In this document: piece after piece, positions 1 through 8,093 of the stretch
Layout: each line of letters starts with the position of its first letter
How positions within the stretch are numbered: position 1 is the stretch's first letter
Origin: an uncultured Eubacteriales bacterium
Lineage (GTDB): Bacteria > Bacillota_A > Clostridia > Oscillospirales > Oscillospiraceae
Length of the DNA stretch: 12,123 bases
NCBI GenBank assembly: GCA_949747935.1
Contig: CATKHE010000126.1
Coordinates: forward strand, 1 to 12,123
Direction of reading: 5' to 3'
Translations under genes and position numbers: made by a program
The notes under the pieces: generated by a model
Seen by the model: only the letters and a program-made list of their open reading frames with translations
Database searches by the model: none
What the model was told of the DNA's origin: nothing

Positions 1-4
1 AATC

Positions 5-1414
5 TTATTTTTCTCCGCACAGCTCCACAATGGCCAGCGCGAACAGCTGGGCACTTTGGACAACCTCATCTGCGACAAGATACTCATTGGGGCCATGAAT
101 GTGGTAATCTGTTCCCAAGCGGCAAGCGCCAAAGGCCACGCCGTTTTTCAGGAAGTGGGCATAGGTTCCGCCGCCAATAGCCAGACATCTCCCCTGTTCC
201 CCTGTCACCTGCTCATAGCATCGGAGCAAGGTCTGGACAAAGGGGGAATCCTTCGGGACGTGGTGAGGCGGGATCATCCTGCATCCCTCCGGGAGATACA
301 GCCCCCATGCCGCCATGTTCTCACGCAGAACGTGGAGCACATTATCCTCGTTGGCGCATAAGGGGGCCCGGCAGTCCACACGTCCGCTGATGTGATTCCC
401 CCCGTAATGAATCACGTTGGAGGTCAGAGTCAGCTTGCCGGAGAGGGCGTCCTCCTGAGCCACTCCAGCGGCTCTGCCATAGAATTCCCCATGAGGGAAC
501 AGCTGTACCAGCCCTTGGAGCCGCTTCAGTCCCTCACAGGGAGCGAAGGGGAGCTCCATCAGCAGCTCCAGCAGACCAGTCACCGCGCTGCACCCCTCCC
601 AGGGGGTGGACGCGTGGGCTCCGCGTCCCTTGGCCTGGATGACAATCCGATCCTCGTCTCTGCTGAGGCCGAATGTCACGCCGGTACGTTCCTCCACCTG
701 CCGGGCCAGCCGGACTGTCTCTTCCCACTCCAACCCCTCCGTGACCGCCTGCGCTTTGCCGGGGATAGCGTTCCCCACGGTTCCGCCATCTACAGAACAC
801 ACTCTTGGAAGAGGACTGTCTCCATCCCAGGTTCCCTCGTAGCTGGTATACAGGCCTCCCTTCTCCAGATTGATTACCGGGTACTCCCCATCCGGAGAGA
901 AGGAACAGGGCGCCTCAGAAAAATGACTGTAGTAGCAATCGGTATCCCGGCAGCCGGTCTCCTCGTCAGCGCCCAGAATCAGTCGGGTATTATATTTCAG
1001 GGGAATACCCAGCTCTTTCACCGCCCGCATGGCGTAGAGAGCGGCCACAGCGGGGCCCTTGTCGTCGCTGGTACCCCGGCCATAGAGCTTCCCATCCTGA
1101 AGCAGGGGGTCAAACGGATCGGTCACGGTCCAGCCGTCGCCGGCGGGCACCACATCCAGGTGAACCAGGATATCCAACTGAGCAGGACAGCTGTTCAGAT
1201 CCACCGCAGCCACCTTGTGCTCCAATATCTGCGCGCTCATGCCATAAGCTCGAGCCATGTCCGCCGCGGCATCCAGCACTTGGGCACAGGCGGTACCAAA
1301 GGGGGCTCCCTCCTGCGGAGGGGAGTTGACGCTGGGGATGCGAACCAGCATCATAATATCCTCCAGCAGCTCCTCCCGGTGTTCCTGAAAATAGGTCTGT
1401 ATCTGTCTATACAC
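5..1414 (-). CDS. pepV: M20 family dipeptidase, PepV-like
   Basis: This is a cytoplasmic zinc dipeptidase of the M20 family, PepV/Sapep branch, which hydrolyses dipeptides and some unusual ones. Visible family motifs are the metal-binding HLDVVPAGDGW (His85, Asp87), GRGTSDDKGP (bridging Asp, probably Asp117), ADEETG (Glu151 and Glu152, general base and ligand), SPDGEYP (Asp175), GRGAHAST (His267, lid domain) and a C-terminal HGPNE (His440). The spacing closely matches PepV. The chosen start is GTG at 1414, giving 469 residues, the usual PepV length; AGGGGG lies 7 nt upstream. A longer frame back to 1519 would overlap the upstream ATPase gene by about 90 bp and add an unrelated N-terminus. It is the last gene of the operon, 11 nt after the second ATPase. 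Its place beside a peptide importer suggests that it cleaves the imported substrate. The exact substrate cannot be read from the sequence. Confidence 0.9.
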   Translation of the reverse strand: MYRQIQTYFQEHREELLEDIMMLVRIPSVNSPPQEGAPFGTACAQVLDAAADMARAYGMSAQILEHKVAAVDLNSCPAQLDILVHLDVVPAGDGWTVTDPFDPLLQDGKLYGRGTSDDKGPAVAALYAMRAVKELGIPLKYNTRLILGADEETGCRDTDCYYSHFSEAPCSFSPDGEYPVINLEKGGLYTSYEGTWDGDSPLPRVCSVDGGTVGNAIPGKAQAVTEGLEWEETVRLARQVEERTGVTFGLSRDEDRIVIQAKGRGAHASTPWEGCSAVTGLLELLMELPFAPCEGLKRLQGLVQLFPHGEFYGRAAGVAQEDALSGKLTLTSNVIHYGGNHISGRVDCRAPLCANEDNVLHVLRENMAAWGLYLPEGCRMIPPHHVPKDSPFVQTLLRCYEQVTGEQGRCLAIGGGTYAHFLKNGVAFGACRLGTDYHIHGPNEYLVADEVVQSAQLFALAIVELCGEK

Positions 1415-1421
1415 GGCTCCG

Positions 1422-1427
1422 CCCCCT
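1422..1427 (-). promoter_or_regulatory. Ribosome binding site deciding the dipeptidase start
   Basis: On the minus strand AGGGGG overlaps the upstream stop codon (TAG at 1428-1426) and sits 7 nt before GTG at 1414. This supports the GTG start and suggests translational coupling to the upstream ATPase gene. Confidence 0.55.
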
Positions 1428-2379
1428 ATTTGTAAAGTACACAGGACACAAAATGTCCGGGTTCCGCCTCCCTCAGATCGCATGCATGCTCTTTGCACGC
1501 GTCTGTGGCGTTGGGACACCGGGCCGCGAAGCGGCAGCCCGGCTTAGGCTCAATGGGGCTTCGCACCTCACCGGTGAGGATTTGCCGCTTCATCCCACGG
1601 GAGGACAGGCTCGGAATTGGAATAGCTGACAAAAGGGCCTTGGTGTAGGGGTGCAGGGGGTTGCGGAACAGCTCCTTGCTGGGCACCCGCTCCACACACT
1701 GCCCCAGGTACATGACAGCAATCTCATCACTGATGTGCTTGACCACCGACAAGTCATGGGTAATGAATACATATGTCAGGCCCATCTGGTCCTGAAGGTC
1801 CATCATCAGATTCAAAATCTGAGCCTGGATGGATACATCCAGGGCGGATACCGGCTCGTCACAGACGATGAAGTCGGGGTTGACGGCCAGCGCCCGGGCT
1901 ACCCCGATCCGTTGGCGGCGTCCCCCGTCCAATTCGTGCGGGTAGGAGTTGATAAACCGCTGAGCCAGTCCAACGGTGTCCATCAGGTCCTCTACCCGCT
2001 TTTGAATCTCCTGCCGGTTCTTCATCAGACCATTCGCGATGATGGGTTCGGCGATGATCTCGCTGACCGACATGCGGGGATTCAGAGAGGAATAGGGGTC
2101 CTGAAAGATCATCTGGGCGCGCAGACGCATTTTCTTCATCTGGGCCGAGCGGAGCTTATAGATATTCTGTCCATCCAGCAGCATCTCGCCGGAGGTGGGC
2201 TCCAGCAGGTTGAGCATCAGCCGCCCTAAGGTAGACTTGCCGCAGCCCGATTCGCCCACAATGCCCAGCGTTTTCCCCTTTTCAATGGACAGCGTAACAT
2301 CGTCCACGGCGTGGAGCATGCCTTTGGGGGTCTTGAAATATTTTTTCAGGTGGTTTGCCTGGATAAAAGCTTCCGCCAT
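1426..2379 (-). CDS. dppF: Oligopeptide/dipeptide ABC transporter ATPase, DppF/OppF-type
   Basis: This is the second ATPase of a peptide importer, 317 residues, and it powers the two permeases at the cytoplasmic face of the membrane. Visible motifs are Walker [10 protein letters not shown] (42-50), Q-loop Gln93 in [11 protein letters not shown], an ABC signature read as LDGGRRQR (150-157), Walker B IVCDEP (171-176), the D-loop SALD and switch His208 in THDLS. The C-terminal oligopeptide-transporter tail holds Cys282, Cys288, Cys295 and Cys300, a cysteine pattern typical of Opp/Dpp ATPases. The signature departs from the canonical LSGGQRQR (Ser to Asp, Gln to Arg); I believe this variant occurs in a lineage of DppF/OppF proteins. 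The ATG at 2379 follows the upstream stop by 3 nt, and the AGGAGG-type site lies inside the end of the upstream gene. Dpp, Opp and App subtypes cannot be separated by sequence alone. Confidence 0.93.
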   Translation of the reverse strand: MAEAFIQANHLKKYFKTPKGMLHAVDDVTLSIEKGKTLGIVGESGCGKSTLGRLMLNLLEPTSGEMLLDGQNIYKLRSAQMKKMRLRAQMIFQDPYSSLNPRMSVSEIIAEPIIANGLMKNRQEIQKRVEDLMDTVGLAQRFINSYPHELDGGRRQRIGVARALAVNPDFIVCDEPVSALDVSIQAQILNLMMDLQDQMGLTYVFITHDLSVVKHISDEIAVMYLGQCVERVPSKELFRNPLHPYTKALLSAIPIPSLSSRGMKRQILTGEVRSPIEPKPGCRFAARCPNATDACKEHACDLREAEPGHFVSCVLYK

Positions 2380-2382
2380 CGC

Positions 2383-3438
2383 TCATGCCTCCTCCGCTGT
2401 TGTTGTGTTGATCCGCTCCTTGGCACGGGACATCTTGCCCTCCATCAAGCGGCAGCAAATCCGGTGAGTTCCGTCCTGATACAGGATGCCGGACTCTGCC
2501 CGGCACTGCTCCATACAGTGGAGGCACCGGGGATGAAATCTGCATCCCTGGGGCAGGTCGGTGGGATCAGGCATCAGACCCGGAATAGGCTCCAGCCGCT
2601 CCGCCTCGTCGTCCAGACGGGGCACAGAATTAAACAGTCCCACAGTATAGGGGTGATGGGGCAGCTTGGGGTCAAATATATCCTCCATCGTGCCATACTC
2701 GATGATCTCGCCGGCGTACATAATAGCCACATCGTCACAGGTCTGGGCCACCACACCCAAATCATGGGTAATCAACAGCATGGAGGTGTTAAACCGGTGT
2801 TTCAGGTCCTCCATCATATCCAGAACCTGGGCCTGAATGGTTACATCCAGGGCGGTTGTGGGCTCGTCGGCGATGACCAGAGCAGGCTCGCAGACCAGTG
2901 CCATAGCGATGACCACGCGCTGCTTCATGCCGCCGGAAAACTGATGGGGGTACTCATTTTTGCGCTCAGTGGGAATCCCCACCATCTCCAGAATCTGATC
3001 CACCCTGCGGTTGATCTCCGCATCCCGCTTCCCCCTGCCGAACATTCTCTTGCCGCTGCGGTTCTTCTGATGGAGCTCCAGCACCTCGGCAATCTGCTCT
3101 CCAATGGGGATTACCGGGTTTAAACTGCTCATGGGATCCTGAAAAATCATGGATATTTTTTCTCCCCGGATTCGCTGCTGCATCTCCTCCAGGGGCAGCT
3201 GAAGAAGGTTTTCACCGTCAAAAATGATCTCGCCGGAACGGATATTCCCGGTACGCTCCGGGAGCAGACGCAGAATGCTTTTCGCCGTGGTGGTTTTGCC
3301 CGCGCCGGTTTCTCCCACGATCCCCAGGGTTTTGCCTCTGCGGACCTGAAGGTCAATCCCGTTAACCGCCCGGACAATGCCATCCTCTGTATCATAGCTG
3401 ACTTCCAGATTGTGGATATCCAATAAAATATCGCTCAA
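2383..3438 (-). CDS. dppD: Oligopeptide/dipeptide ABC transporter ATPase, DppD/OppD-type
   Basis: This is the first ATPase of the peptide importer, 351 residues. Visible motifs are Walker A GETGAGKT (42-49), Q-loop Gln100 in [11 protein letters not shown], signature FSGGMKQR (167-174), Walker B LVIADEP (187-193), D-loop TALD and switch His225 in THDLG. The C-terminal tail, with [10 protein letters not shown] and then Cys299, Cys305, Cys308 and Cys312, is the oligopeptide-transporter extension; related DppD/OppD proteins carry an iron-sulfur cluster there. The start is TTG at 3438, supported by GGAGGTGG 7-10 nt upstream; an ATG seen just before it is out of frame. It lies 16 nt after the second permease gene and 3 nt before its partner ATPase, so it should act as a heterodimer with it. 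Confidence 0.93.
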   Translation of the reverse strand: MSDILLDIHNLEVSYDTEDGIVRAVNGIDLQVRRGKTLGIVGETGAGKTTTAKSILRLLPERTGNIRSGEIIFDGENLLQLPLEEMQQRIRGEKISMIFQDPMSSLNPVIPIGEQIAEVLELHQKNRSGKRMFGRGKRDAEINRRVDQILEMVGIPTERKNEYPHQFSGGMKQRVVIAMALVCEPALVIADEPTTALDVTIQAQVLDMMEDLKHRFNTSMLLITHDLGVVAQTCDDVAIMYAGEIIEYGTMEDIFDPKLPHHPYTVGLFNSVPRLDDEAERLEPIPGLMPDPTDLPQGCRFHPRCLHCMEQCRAESGILYQDGTHRICCRLMEGKMSRAKERINTTTAEEA

Positions 3439-3445
3439 AACACAT

Positions 3446-3453
3446 CCACCTCC
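3446..3453 (-). promoter_or_regulatory. Ribosome binding site for a TTG-started ATPase gene
   Basis: GGAGGTGG on the minus strand lies immediately after the upstream permease stop codon (3455-3457) and 7 nt before TTG at 3438. No in-frame ATG near the family N-terminus competes with this start. Confidence 0.6.
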
Positions 3454-3454
3454 G

Positions 3455-4339
3455 TTATTTCAGTTTCGGGTCGAGGGCGTCCCGCAGGCCGTCGCCCAGG
3501 AAGTTACAGGCCAGCACCGCCAGCATAATGGTCACACCGGGGAAAATAACCAGGTGGGGATAGTCCTGCATGAATTCCTGCCCCTCCGTCAGGATGGCGC
3601 CCCATTCGGGATCAGGGGGCTGTACGCCCAGGCCGATAAAGCTCATGGAGGCGGCGGTCAGGATCACGCCGCCCATGGCCAGGGTCGCCTGCACAATAAT
3701 GGGGCCCATGGCGTTTGGCAGGATATGCCGGATGATAATCCGGGCAGTGGAGGTGCCGCCGCACCGGGCCGCTTCGATAAACTCACTGTTCTTGATGGTC
3801 AGCACGGAGGAGCGGACAATCATGGCAAACTGCGGAATCAGCGAGATCATGATGGCCAGCAGCAGATTGATCACACCTTGTCCCAGAGCGGACACCACGC
3901 AGATAGCCATCAGGGTTGAGGGAATCGACATCAGGATATCCATAAATCTCATCACAATGATATCGGTCATCCCGCCATAGAAGCCGGAGATGGCGCCCAC
4001 AGCGCCTCCCAGCACCATGCCGCCCAGCACCGACACAAAGCCGATAAACAGGGAGATACGCGCGCCATAGATAATGCGCATCAGAAGGTCACGCCCATAG
4101 CTGTCTGTTCCAAACCAGTGGGCCAAGCTAGGCACCTGATTCTTATTTTTCAAGTCGTGGATGATGATGGTATCATAATCCACCACCAATCCAGCCAGCA
4201 AGGACGCTGCAATAATACCCAGAATAATGATCATGCCCAAAACAGCCAGCTTGTTTTTGACCAGCTGATGCCAGATCATCCCCAACTGAGAACGCTTTTT
4301 CGGCGCCGCAGGGGATGTTTCCAAGGTTCTTCCCGTCAT
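3455..4339 (-). CDS. dppC: Peptide ABC transporter permease, DppC/OppC-type
   Basis: This is an inner-membrane permease of the peptide importer, 294 residues, a normal length for DppC. After a charged cytoplasmic N-terminus (about 1-30) the first membrane helix is near 31-53, followed by an extracytoplasmic loop containing the family HWFGTDSYGRDLLMRIIYGAR motif region (74-94). Further helices lie near 96-118, 140-165, 213-235 and 262-282. The EAA loop that docks on the ATPases is at about 189-209 (EAARCGGTSTARIIIRHILPN). The C-terminal LGDGLRDALDPKLK is the usual DppC ending. The ATG at 4339 has AAGGAGGT just upstream, and the gap to the other permease is 12 nt. It should form the channel as a heterodimer with that protein. 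Confidence 0.94.
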   Translation of the reverse strand: MTGRTLETSPAAPKKRSQLGMIWHQLVKNKLAVLGMIIILGIIAASLLAGLVVDYDTIIIHDLKNKNQVPSLAHWFGTDSYGRDLLMRIIYGARISLFIGFVSVLGGMVLGGAVGAISGFYGGMTDIIVMRFMDILMSIPSTLMAICVVSALGQGVINLLLAIMISLIPQFAMIVRSSVLTIKNSEFIEAARCGGTSTARIIIRHILPNAMGPIIVQATLAMGGVILTAASMSFIGLGVQPPDPEWGAILTEGQEFMQDYPHLVIFPGVTIMLAVLACNFLGDGLRDALDPKLK

Positions 4340-4351
4340 GATACCACCTCC

Positions 4352-5281
4352 TTACTTTTGATACTGTGCCTTGATGCGGGGGTCCACAAAGGCATAAATG
4401 ATGTCCACCATCAGGTTTACCAGACCAAACAGGACTGCCAGCAGCAGGGTACAGGCCATAACAGTGGGAACATCCTGGGAACGGATGGAATTGACCAGAA
4501 GGCTGCCGATTCCTGACATGCCGAAGACCGATTCGGTGATCACAGACCCGGCCAGCATACCGCCGAAGTTGACGCCCACCACGGTGATCAGGGGGATGAG
4601 GGCGTTGGGCAGGCAGTGCTTGAAAATTACCCGCCGCTTGCTCGCGCCCTTGGCGTTGGCGGTGGTCACATAATCCTGCCGGATGACCTCCAGCATGGTG
4701 GAGCGGGTCATGCGCAGAAGGGTGGCGAAGGTGGAGGCCGAGCTGGTGATGGCAGGCAGAATAAAATGCGCCCAGGACTCGGAACCGTAGGATGGCAGCC
4801 ACCCCAATTGAGCCGAGAAGAATATAATGAGCAGCAGGCCCAGCCAGAAAGGAGGCACTGAGATAAAGCCCAGTCCCAACACCGTCGTCAAATTATCGAT
4901 CCACGAATACTGCTTCACCGCTGACAATATGCCCAGCGGCAGTCCGATGAGCGTGGCGAACAGCACGCTGAGGCAGGCCAGCTTCAGTGTGGTGGGGAAA
5001 CGGGCCGCAATCGATTCCACCACAGGGTTCCTGCTGCTCCAGGATTTTCCGAAATCCCCCCGCAGCGCGTCTTTCATATAGTTGACATACCGGACCGGAA
5101 TCGGATCGTTCAGGCCAAGCTCCTCCTCCAGTTGTGCGATGGCTTCCGGTGTTGCCTTGAATCCAAGCAGCATTCGCGCCGGATTGCCAGGCATAAAGCT
5201 CATGATCGTAAAGATAATAAACGATACGCCAGCAATGACAGGCACCATTAATGCCAGGCGTTTAAGTATATATTTCCACAT
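4352..5281 (-). CDS. dppB: Peptide ABC transporter permease, DppB/OppB-type
   Basis: This is the first permease of the peptide importer, 309 residues from the ATG at 5281. The start MWKYILKRL is the typical DppB N-terminus and leads into the first helix (about 9-29), then the MPGNPA motif (30-35) and the extracytoplasmic domain containing LGLNDPIPVRY (55-65). The PTTLKLACLS segment starts the transport core. The EAA loop is at about 204-226 (DYVTTANAKGASKRRVIFKH and onward), and the protein ends in VDPRIK. A longer reading from 5329 would add 16 atypical polar residues; AAGGAGG 9 nt before 5281 supports the shorter form. It is separated from the binding-protein gene by 101 nt carrying a stem-loop, which may set a lower expression level for the permeases than for the binding protein. 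Confidence 0.94.
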   Translation of the reverse strand: MWKYILKRLALMVPVIAGVSFIIFTIMSFMPGNPARMLLGFKATPEAIAQLEEELGLNDPIPVRYVNYMKDALRGDFGKSWSSRNPVVESIAARFPTTLKLACLSVLFATLIGLPLGILSAVKQYSWIDNLTTVLGLGFISVPPFWLGLLLIIFFSAQLGWLPSYGSESWAHFILPAITSSASTFATLLRMTRSTMLEVIRQDYVTTANAKGASKRRVIFKHCLPNALIPLITVVGVNFGGMLAGSVITESVFGMSGIGSLLVNSIRSQDVPTVMACTLLLAVLFGLVNLMVDIIYAFVDPRIKAQYQK

Positions 5282-5290
5282 ATAGGCATC

Positions 5291-5297
5291 CCTCCTT
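5291..5297 (-). promoter_or_regulatory. Ribosome binding site deciding the DppB start
   Basis: AAGGAGG on the minus strand ends 9 nt before the ATG at 5281. It supports this start over an upstream in-frame ATG at 5329. Confidence 0.7.
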
Positions 5298-5344
5298 GGG
5301 CCTATACTCCCTTTCTCATCAGGGGGCATATCAATTTTTTAAAG

Positions 5345-5376
5345 AGGCGATGGTTGCCTTTATGGTACCATCGCCT
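5345..5376 (-). terminator. Intercistronic stem-loop after the binding-protein gene
   Basis: A perfect 10-bp inverted repeat (AGGCGATGGT / ACCATCGCCT) with a 12-nt loop begins 6 nt after the binding-protein stop codon. In the transcribed (minus) direction it is followed by CTCTTT and then an A-rich stretch, so the U-tract is weak. It fits a partial terminator or a 3'-end stabiliser more than a full terminator. Such elements often let the binding protein be made in excess over the permeases. The structure is seen in the sequence; the role is inferred. Confidence 0.6.
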
Positions 5377-5382
5377 AACGGG

Positions 5383-6936
5383 TTAGCTCCAGCTAAATTC
5401 GTACAGGTTGTAGAAGGACCAGGGGTTAGAAGCCACGCCCTTCAAATCCTTGTTGGCGGCAATGTTCTTGGTGTTCCAAATGGTGGGAATCGAGGGAACA
5501 TCGTCGCTCAGCTTGATCAGCAGCTCCTGATAGATTGCGTCGCGCTCATTCTCGTCCAGGGTGATCCGGGCCGTGTCAAGCAGCTCGTCCACTTTGGCGT
5601 TGCTGTACTTGCTGTAATTCCGGATCTCCATCTGAGAGGAGTGGACCAAGGTATACAGGACCTCGTCAATGGTAGGGGCGGTGAAGGTTCCGCCGTCCAC
5701 AATGATGTTCGCTGAACCCTCCAGCGCGGTGGCGTCAAAGGCAGAACGCTCCATCTGGTTAATGTGGGCAATAATACCGATCTCACGCAGAGAATTCTGA
5801 AGCACCTGGGCAAACTTGGAGGTGGTGGTGCCGTAGAGGATGATCTCTAATGTGTCGCCCTCCTTGACGCCGGCCTGGGCAAACAGCTCCTTGGCCTTCT
5901 CCAGATCATAGGGATACTTGGTTACATCGTCGGTATAGCCCAGATAGCCCGGGGTCGCGAAGGTATCCACGATGGTGCCCACGTTGTCCAGAATACCGTA
6001 CAGCATGGCCTCCTTGTCCGTGGCGTGCGCCATGGCCTGACGGGCCTCCAGCTTGTCAAAGGGAGGGATGGAGCAGTTGAGCTGGATGAAGTTCATGCCA
6101 AAGGCCTCGCCGGTGTGGAGGACCAGATTCTTGTTCTCCTTGATCCGGCCGAAGCTGCTCTGCTGCACATCCACATAAGCGTCGATGTCGCCGGATTCCA
6201 GCGCCAAAACGGCGGAGTTCGCGTCAGCGATCACCTGATACACCACATTCTTGATGGGAACCTCGCCCATGTGGTAATACTCGTTGGCCTTGAGAACGAC
6301 CTGCTCGCCGACCTTCCAGTCACTCACCTGATAAGGGCCGGTGGTCACGGGCTTCTGGGCATAGGCCTCCTCACCCATGGACTCGAAGGCGGCCTTGGAC
6401 AGGATGCCGGCGGTGGGCAGGGCCATAGCGAACAGGAACTCGGGGTAGGGACCGTCCAGGATCAGCTTGACATGGCTGTCGTCCACCTTCTCAACGCCGG
6501 TCACCCGGGCGAAGCTGGGAACGGCCATGGGCATCTCCATGCCCCGCTCCATGGAGAAGATCACATCGTCAATGGTCATATCCGTGCCGTCGGAGAACTT
6601 GACGCCCGACTTGATGGCGAAGGTGTACTCTCTGCCGTCCTCGGAGATAGTCCAGGATTCGGCGATACAAGGCTTGATCTCATAGGAGGTGTTGTCCATC
6701 CGGACCAGAGGGTCATACACTGACAGGTTGATCCGCATGCCGTTATCGTTCAGGTTGTTGTGGGTGTCAAAGTTTGGGGTGTCGCCATAGTGACCGATAA
6801 TCAGGGTGTCCTTGGCTGTCGTCCCCTGTCCGCTACCGGAATCGTCGCCGCTTTGAGATGTTTTGCCTTTATCACCACAGGCAGCCAGAGACATGACCAT
6901 GGCGGCGGCCAGCACCAATGAAAGAATCTTTTTCAT
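5383..6936 (-). CDS. dppA: Peptide ABC transporter substrate-binding lipoprotein (SBP_bac_5 family)
   Basis: This is the extracytoplasmic solute receptor of the importer, 517 residues, in the SBP_bac_5 (DppA/OppA) family. A lipoprotein signal peptide is clear: MKK, a hydrophobic core, and lipobox SLAAC with Cys20 as the lipidated residue, followed by a Ser/Gly/Asp-rich linker (about 21-43). The mature part starts with the strand TLIIGHYGDTPNFDTHN. Family features follow, including YDPLVRMD, AESWTISEDGREYTFAIKSGVKFSDG, the GPY turn in PVTTGPYQVSDWK, and the C-terminal half with ARQAMAHATDKEAMLYGIL. The ligand may be a peptide, a glutathione-like compound or a modified amino acid; the family binds all of these. 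The ATG at 6936 has AGGAGG 6 nt upstream. The 62-nt gap before it is larger than most in the operon but shows no convincing promoter. Confidence 0.93.
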   Translation of the reverse strand: MKKILSLVLAAAMVMSLAACGDKGKTSQSGDDSGSGQGTTAKDTLIIGHYGDTPNFDTHNNLNDNGMRINLSVYDPLVRMDNTSYEIKPCIAESWTISEDGREYTFAIKSGVKFSDGTDMTIDDVIFSMERGMEMPMAVPSFARVTGVEKVDDSHVKLILDGPYPEFLFAMALPTAGILSKAAFESMGEEAYAQKPVTTGPYQVSDWKVGEQVVLKANEYYHMGEVPIKNVVYQVIADANSAVLALESGDIDAYVDVQQSSFGRIKENKNLVLHTGEAFGMNFIQLNCSIPPFDKLEARQAMAHATDKEAMLYGILDNVGTIVDTFATPGYLGYTDDVTKYPYDLEKAKELFAQAGVKEGDTLEIILYGTTTSKFAQVLQNSLREIGIIAHINQMERSAFDATALEGSANIIVDGGTFTAPTIDEVLYTLVHSSQMEIRNYSKYSNAKVDELLDTARITLDENERDAIYQELLIKLSDDVPSIPTIWNTKNIAANKDLKGVASNPWSFYNLYEFSWS

Positions 6937-6998
6937 AGTTTTCCTCCTCCAATATGAATGTTTCTCACGATCAGGCTAACAGTCTGATGATTCATCCA

Positions 6999-7367
6999 TT
7001 ACTTAAACTGAGCCCACTTGTCGGTCTCCAGGGGCTGCCAATAGTCGGTGGTAACCGTCTCCAAGTCAAAGAACTCCTGATAGGGGTCCACCTTCTTATA
7101 GGCCTCATAGGGGCCGTCCCAATTCTTGCGGCGCTCCTTGTAGGCGTGATGTCCCTCAATATCGTCGTACTCAAAGATCATAATAAACTTGCCGGTGGGT
7201 CTGCCCTCCCGGTCCGTCTCCCGATAATACCTGGCGCTGACCCACTCGGGGAACAGCTCCTCATAGTTGTCCTTCAGGAACTGGAACCAGTCGGCAATGA
7301 TCTTGTCATAGGCGGCGGGATCAATATCCTTTTTCAGCCGCCAGGTCTCGTACTCCAGAAAACGCAT
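6999..7367 (-). CDS. Small protein of unknown function, possible dimeric alpha-beta barrel
   Basis: I do not recognise this 122-residue soluble protein. It has no signal peptide or membrane segment and is rich in aromatic residues (Trp, Tyr, Phe) and charged residues. The pattern is a first strand (MRFLEYETWRLK), a long helix (about 18-38), a strand around SARYYRETD, a turn, a strong strand KFIMIFEYDD (60-69), a helix EGHHAYKERRK, and an ending with ETVTTDYWQPL. This resembles a ferredoxin-like half of dimeric alpha-beta barrel or NIPSNAP-type proteins, but that is a guess from pattern only. The ATG at 7367 has AGGAGG 8 nt upstream, overlapping the racemase-like gene's end region, and the gap to that gene is 15 nt. 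It is therefore part of the operon and probably acts in the same pathway, as an enzyme or a small-ligand-binding protein. Confidence 0.8.
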   Translation of the reverse strand: MRFLEYETWRLKKDIDPAAYDKIIADWFQFLKDNYEELFPEWVSARYYRETDREGRPTGKFIMIFEYDDIEGHHAYKERRKNWDGPYEAYKKVDPYQEFFDLETVTTDYWQPLETDKWAQFK

Positions 7368-7382
7368 GTTAAAAACCTCCTG

Positions 7383-8093
7383 TTATATGTTTTGATAATG
7401 AACGGGATTTCTTCCTAAATACAGCATTTGAATTGCCAGATTCACGTCCAGAACCAGAATATCATACCGTTTCGAGACCTCCCACGCGAATGTGGCCAGA
7501 TTGCTGCACTCCAGCAGGATGGCTCCTATGTTCTCCTCCCGGAGGAGCAGCTGCTCCACCGCTCGCAGAACATCGTCCGCCATCAGGTCATAGCTCTGCG
7601 GACACTTTCCCTCCAGCACCACCTGCCGGAAGTGCGGCTGGTCCTCCATCCCCTGAATGGCAAGGCGGGAGGGATCCGCCTTCGCCCCAAGCAAATGCTG
7701 GCTGCCCAGCAGCTGAGAATGTCCCGTTATGATGCCGATCTTTCTATCCTTCCGGATCAGCGCCTGGGCCAGAGGGAGAAGCACCAGGCTGGAGGAAATA
7801 ACGGGAACCTTGACACATGCGGTAAGCTCTGACTGATACAGCGCCATAAGCCCGCAGTCTCCAACGATAGCTGACACGCCCTGGCTCTCAAGCTGACGCG
7901 CCACGTCACAAAGCCTTTGACAGGCCTCCGGCGAACCCTGCACCAGGTCCCGATAGCTCCCGGACACCACCCCATACCGAACAGGAAAGGGGAATGTGCC
8001 CGGAGCCCCCGGATCTCCTACGATTCGGTCGCCCGCACTTGCGAACAGCAGGATGCCAATGGGTGCGGTGGAATCAATCCTTGAGTTTCGCAA
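7383..8093 (-). CDS. Asp/Glu/hydantoin racemase-superfamily protein
   Basis: This 236-residue cytoplasmic protein resembles the cofactor-independent racemases that use two cysteines as acid and base. The two expected cysteines are present in family-like contexts: GDCGLM (Cys80) and LLECSNL (Cys196). A central segment KIGIITGHSQLLG (118-130) matches the start of the second Rossmann-like half. The substrate could be an amino acid, a hydantoin or a decarboxylated malonate; the sequence does not decide. The start is TTG at 8093: an in-frame stop immediately precedes it, and GAGGTGG lies 6 nt upstream. It overlaps the end of the RidA gene by 20 nt, which suggests translational coupling. Its presence suggests that the pathway handles a D-amino acid or a chiral intermediate. 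Confidence 0.85.
   Translation of the reverse strand: MRNSRIDSTAPIGILLFASAGDRIVGDPGAPGTFPFPVRYGVVSGSYRDLVQGSPEACQRLCDVARQLESQGVSAIVGDCGLMALYQSELTACVKVPVISSSLVLLPLAQALIRKDRKIGIITGHSQLLGSQHLLGAKADPSRLAIQGMEDQPHFRQVVLEGKCPQSYDLMADDVLRAVEQLLLREENIGAILLECSNLATFAWEVSKRYDILVLDVNLAIQMLYLGRNPVHYQNI

Noticed and set aside
392..1435. A 347-codon open frame on the plus strand
   Set aside because: It lies antisense to the M20 dipeptidase, whose catalytic motifs are intact. The translation has no recognisable domain, and long antisense frames are common opposite GC-rich genes.
2311..3123. A 270-codon plus-strand frame over the ATPase genes
   Set aside because: It is the antisense shadow of two ATPase genes with complete Walker motifs, with no ribosome binding site or domain of its own.
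6025..6723. A 232-codon plus-strand frame over the binding-protein gene
   Set aside because: His/Gly/Leu-rich translation typical of an antisense shadow; the minus-strand lipoprotein explains the region.
6970..6988. Weak inverted repeat ATCAG-N9-CTGAT before the binding-protein gene
   Set aside because: Only 5 bp with a 9-nt loop and no U-tract; too weak for a terminator or regulatory hairpin.
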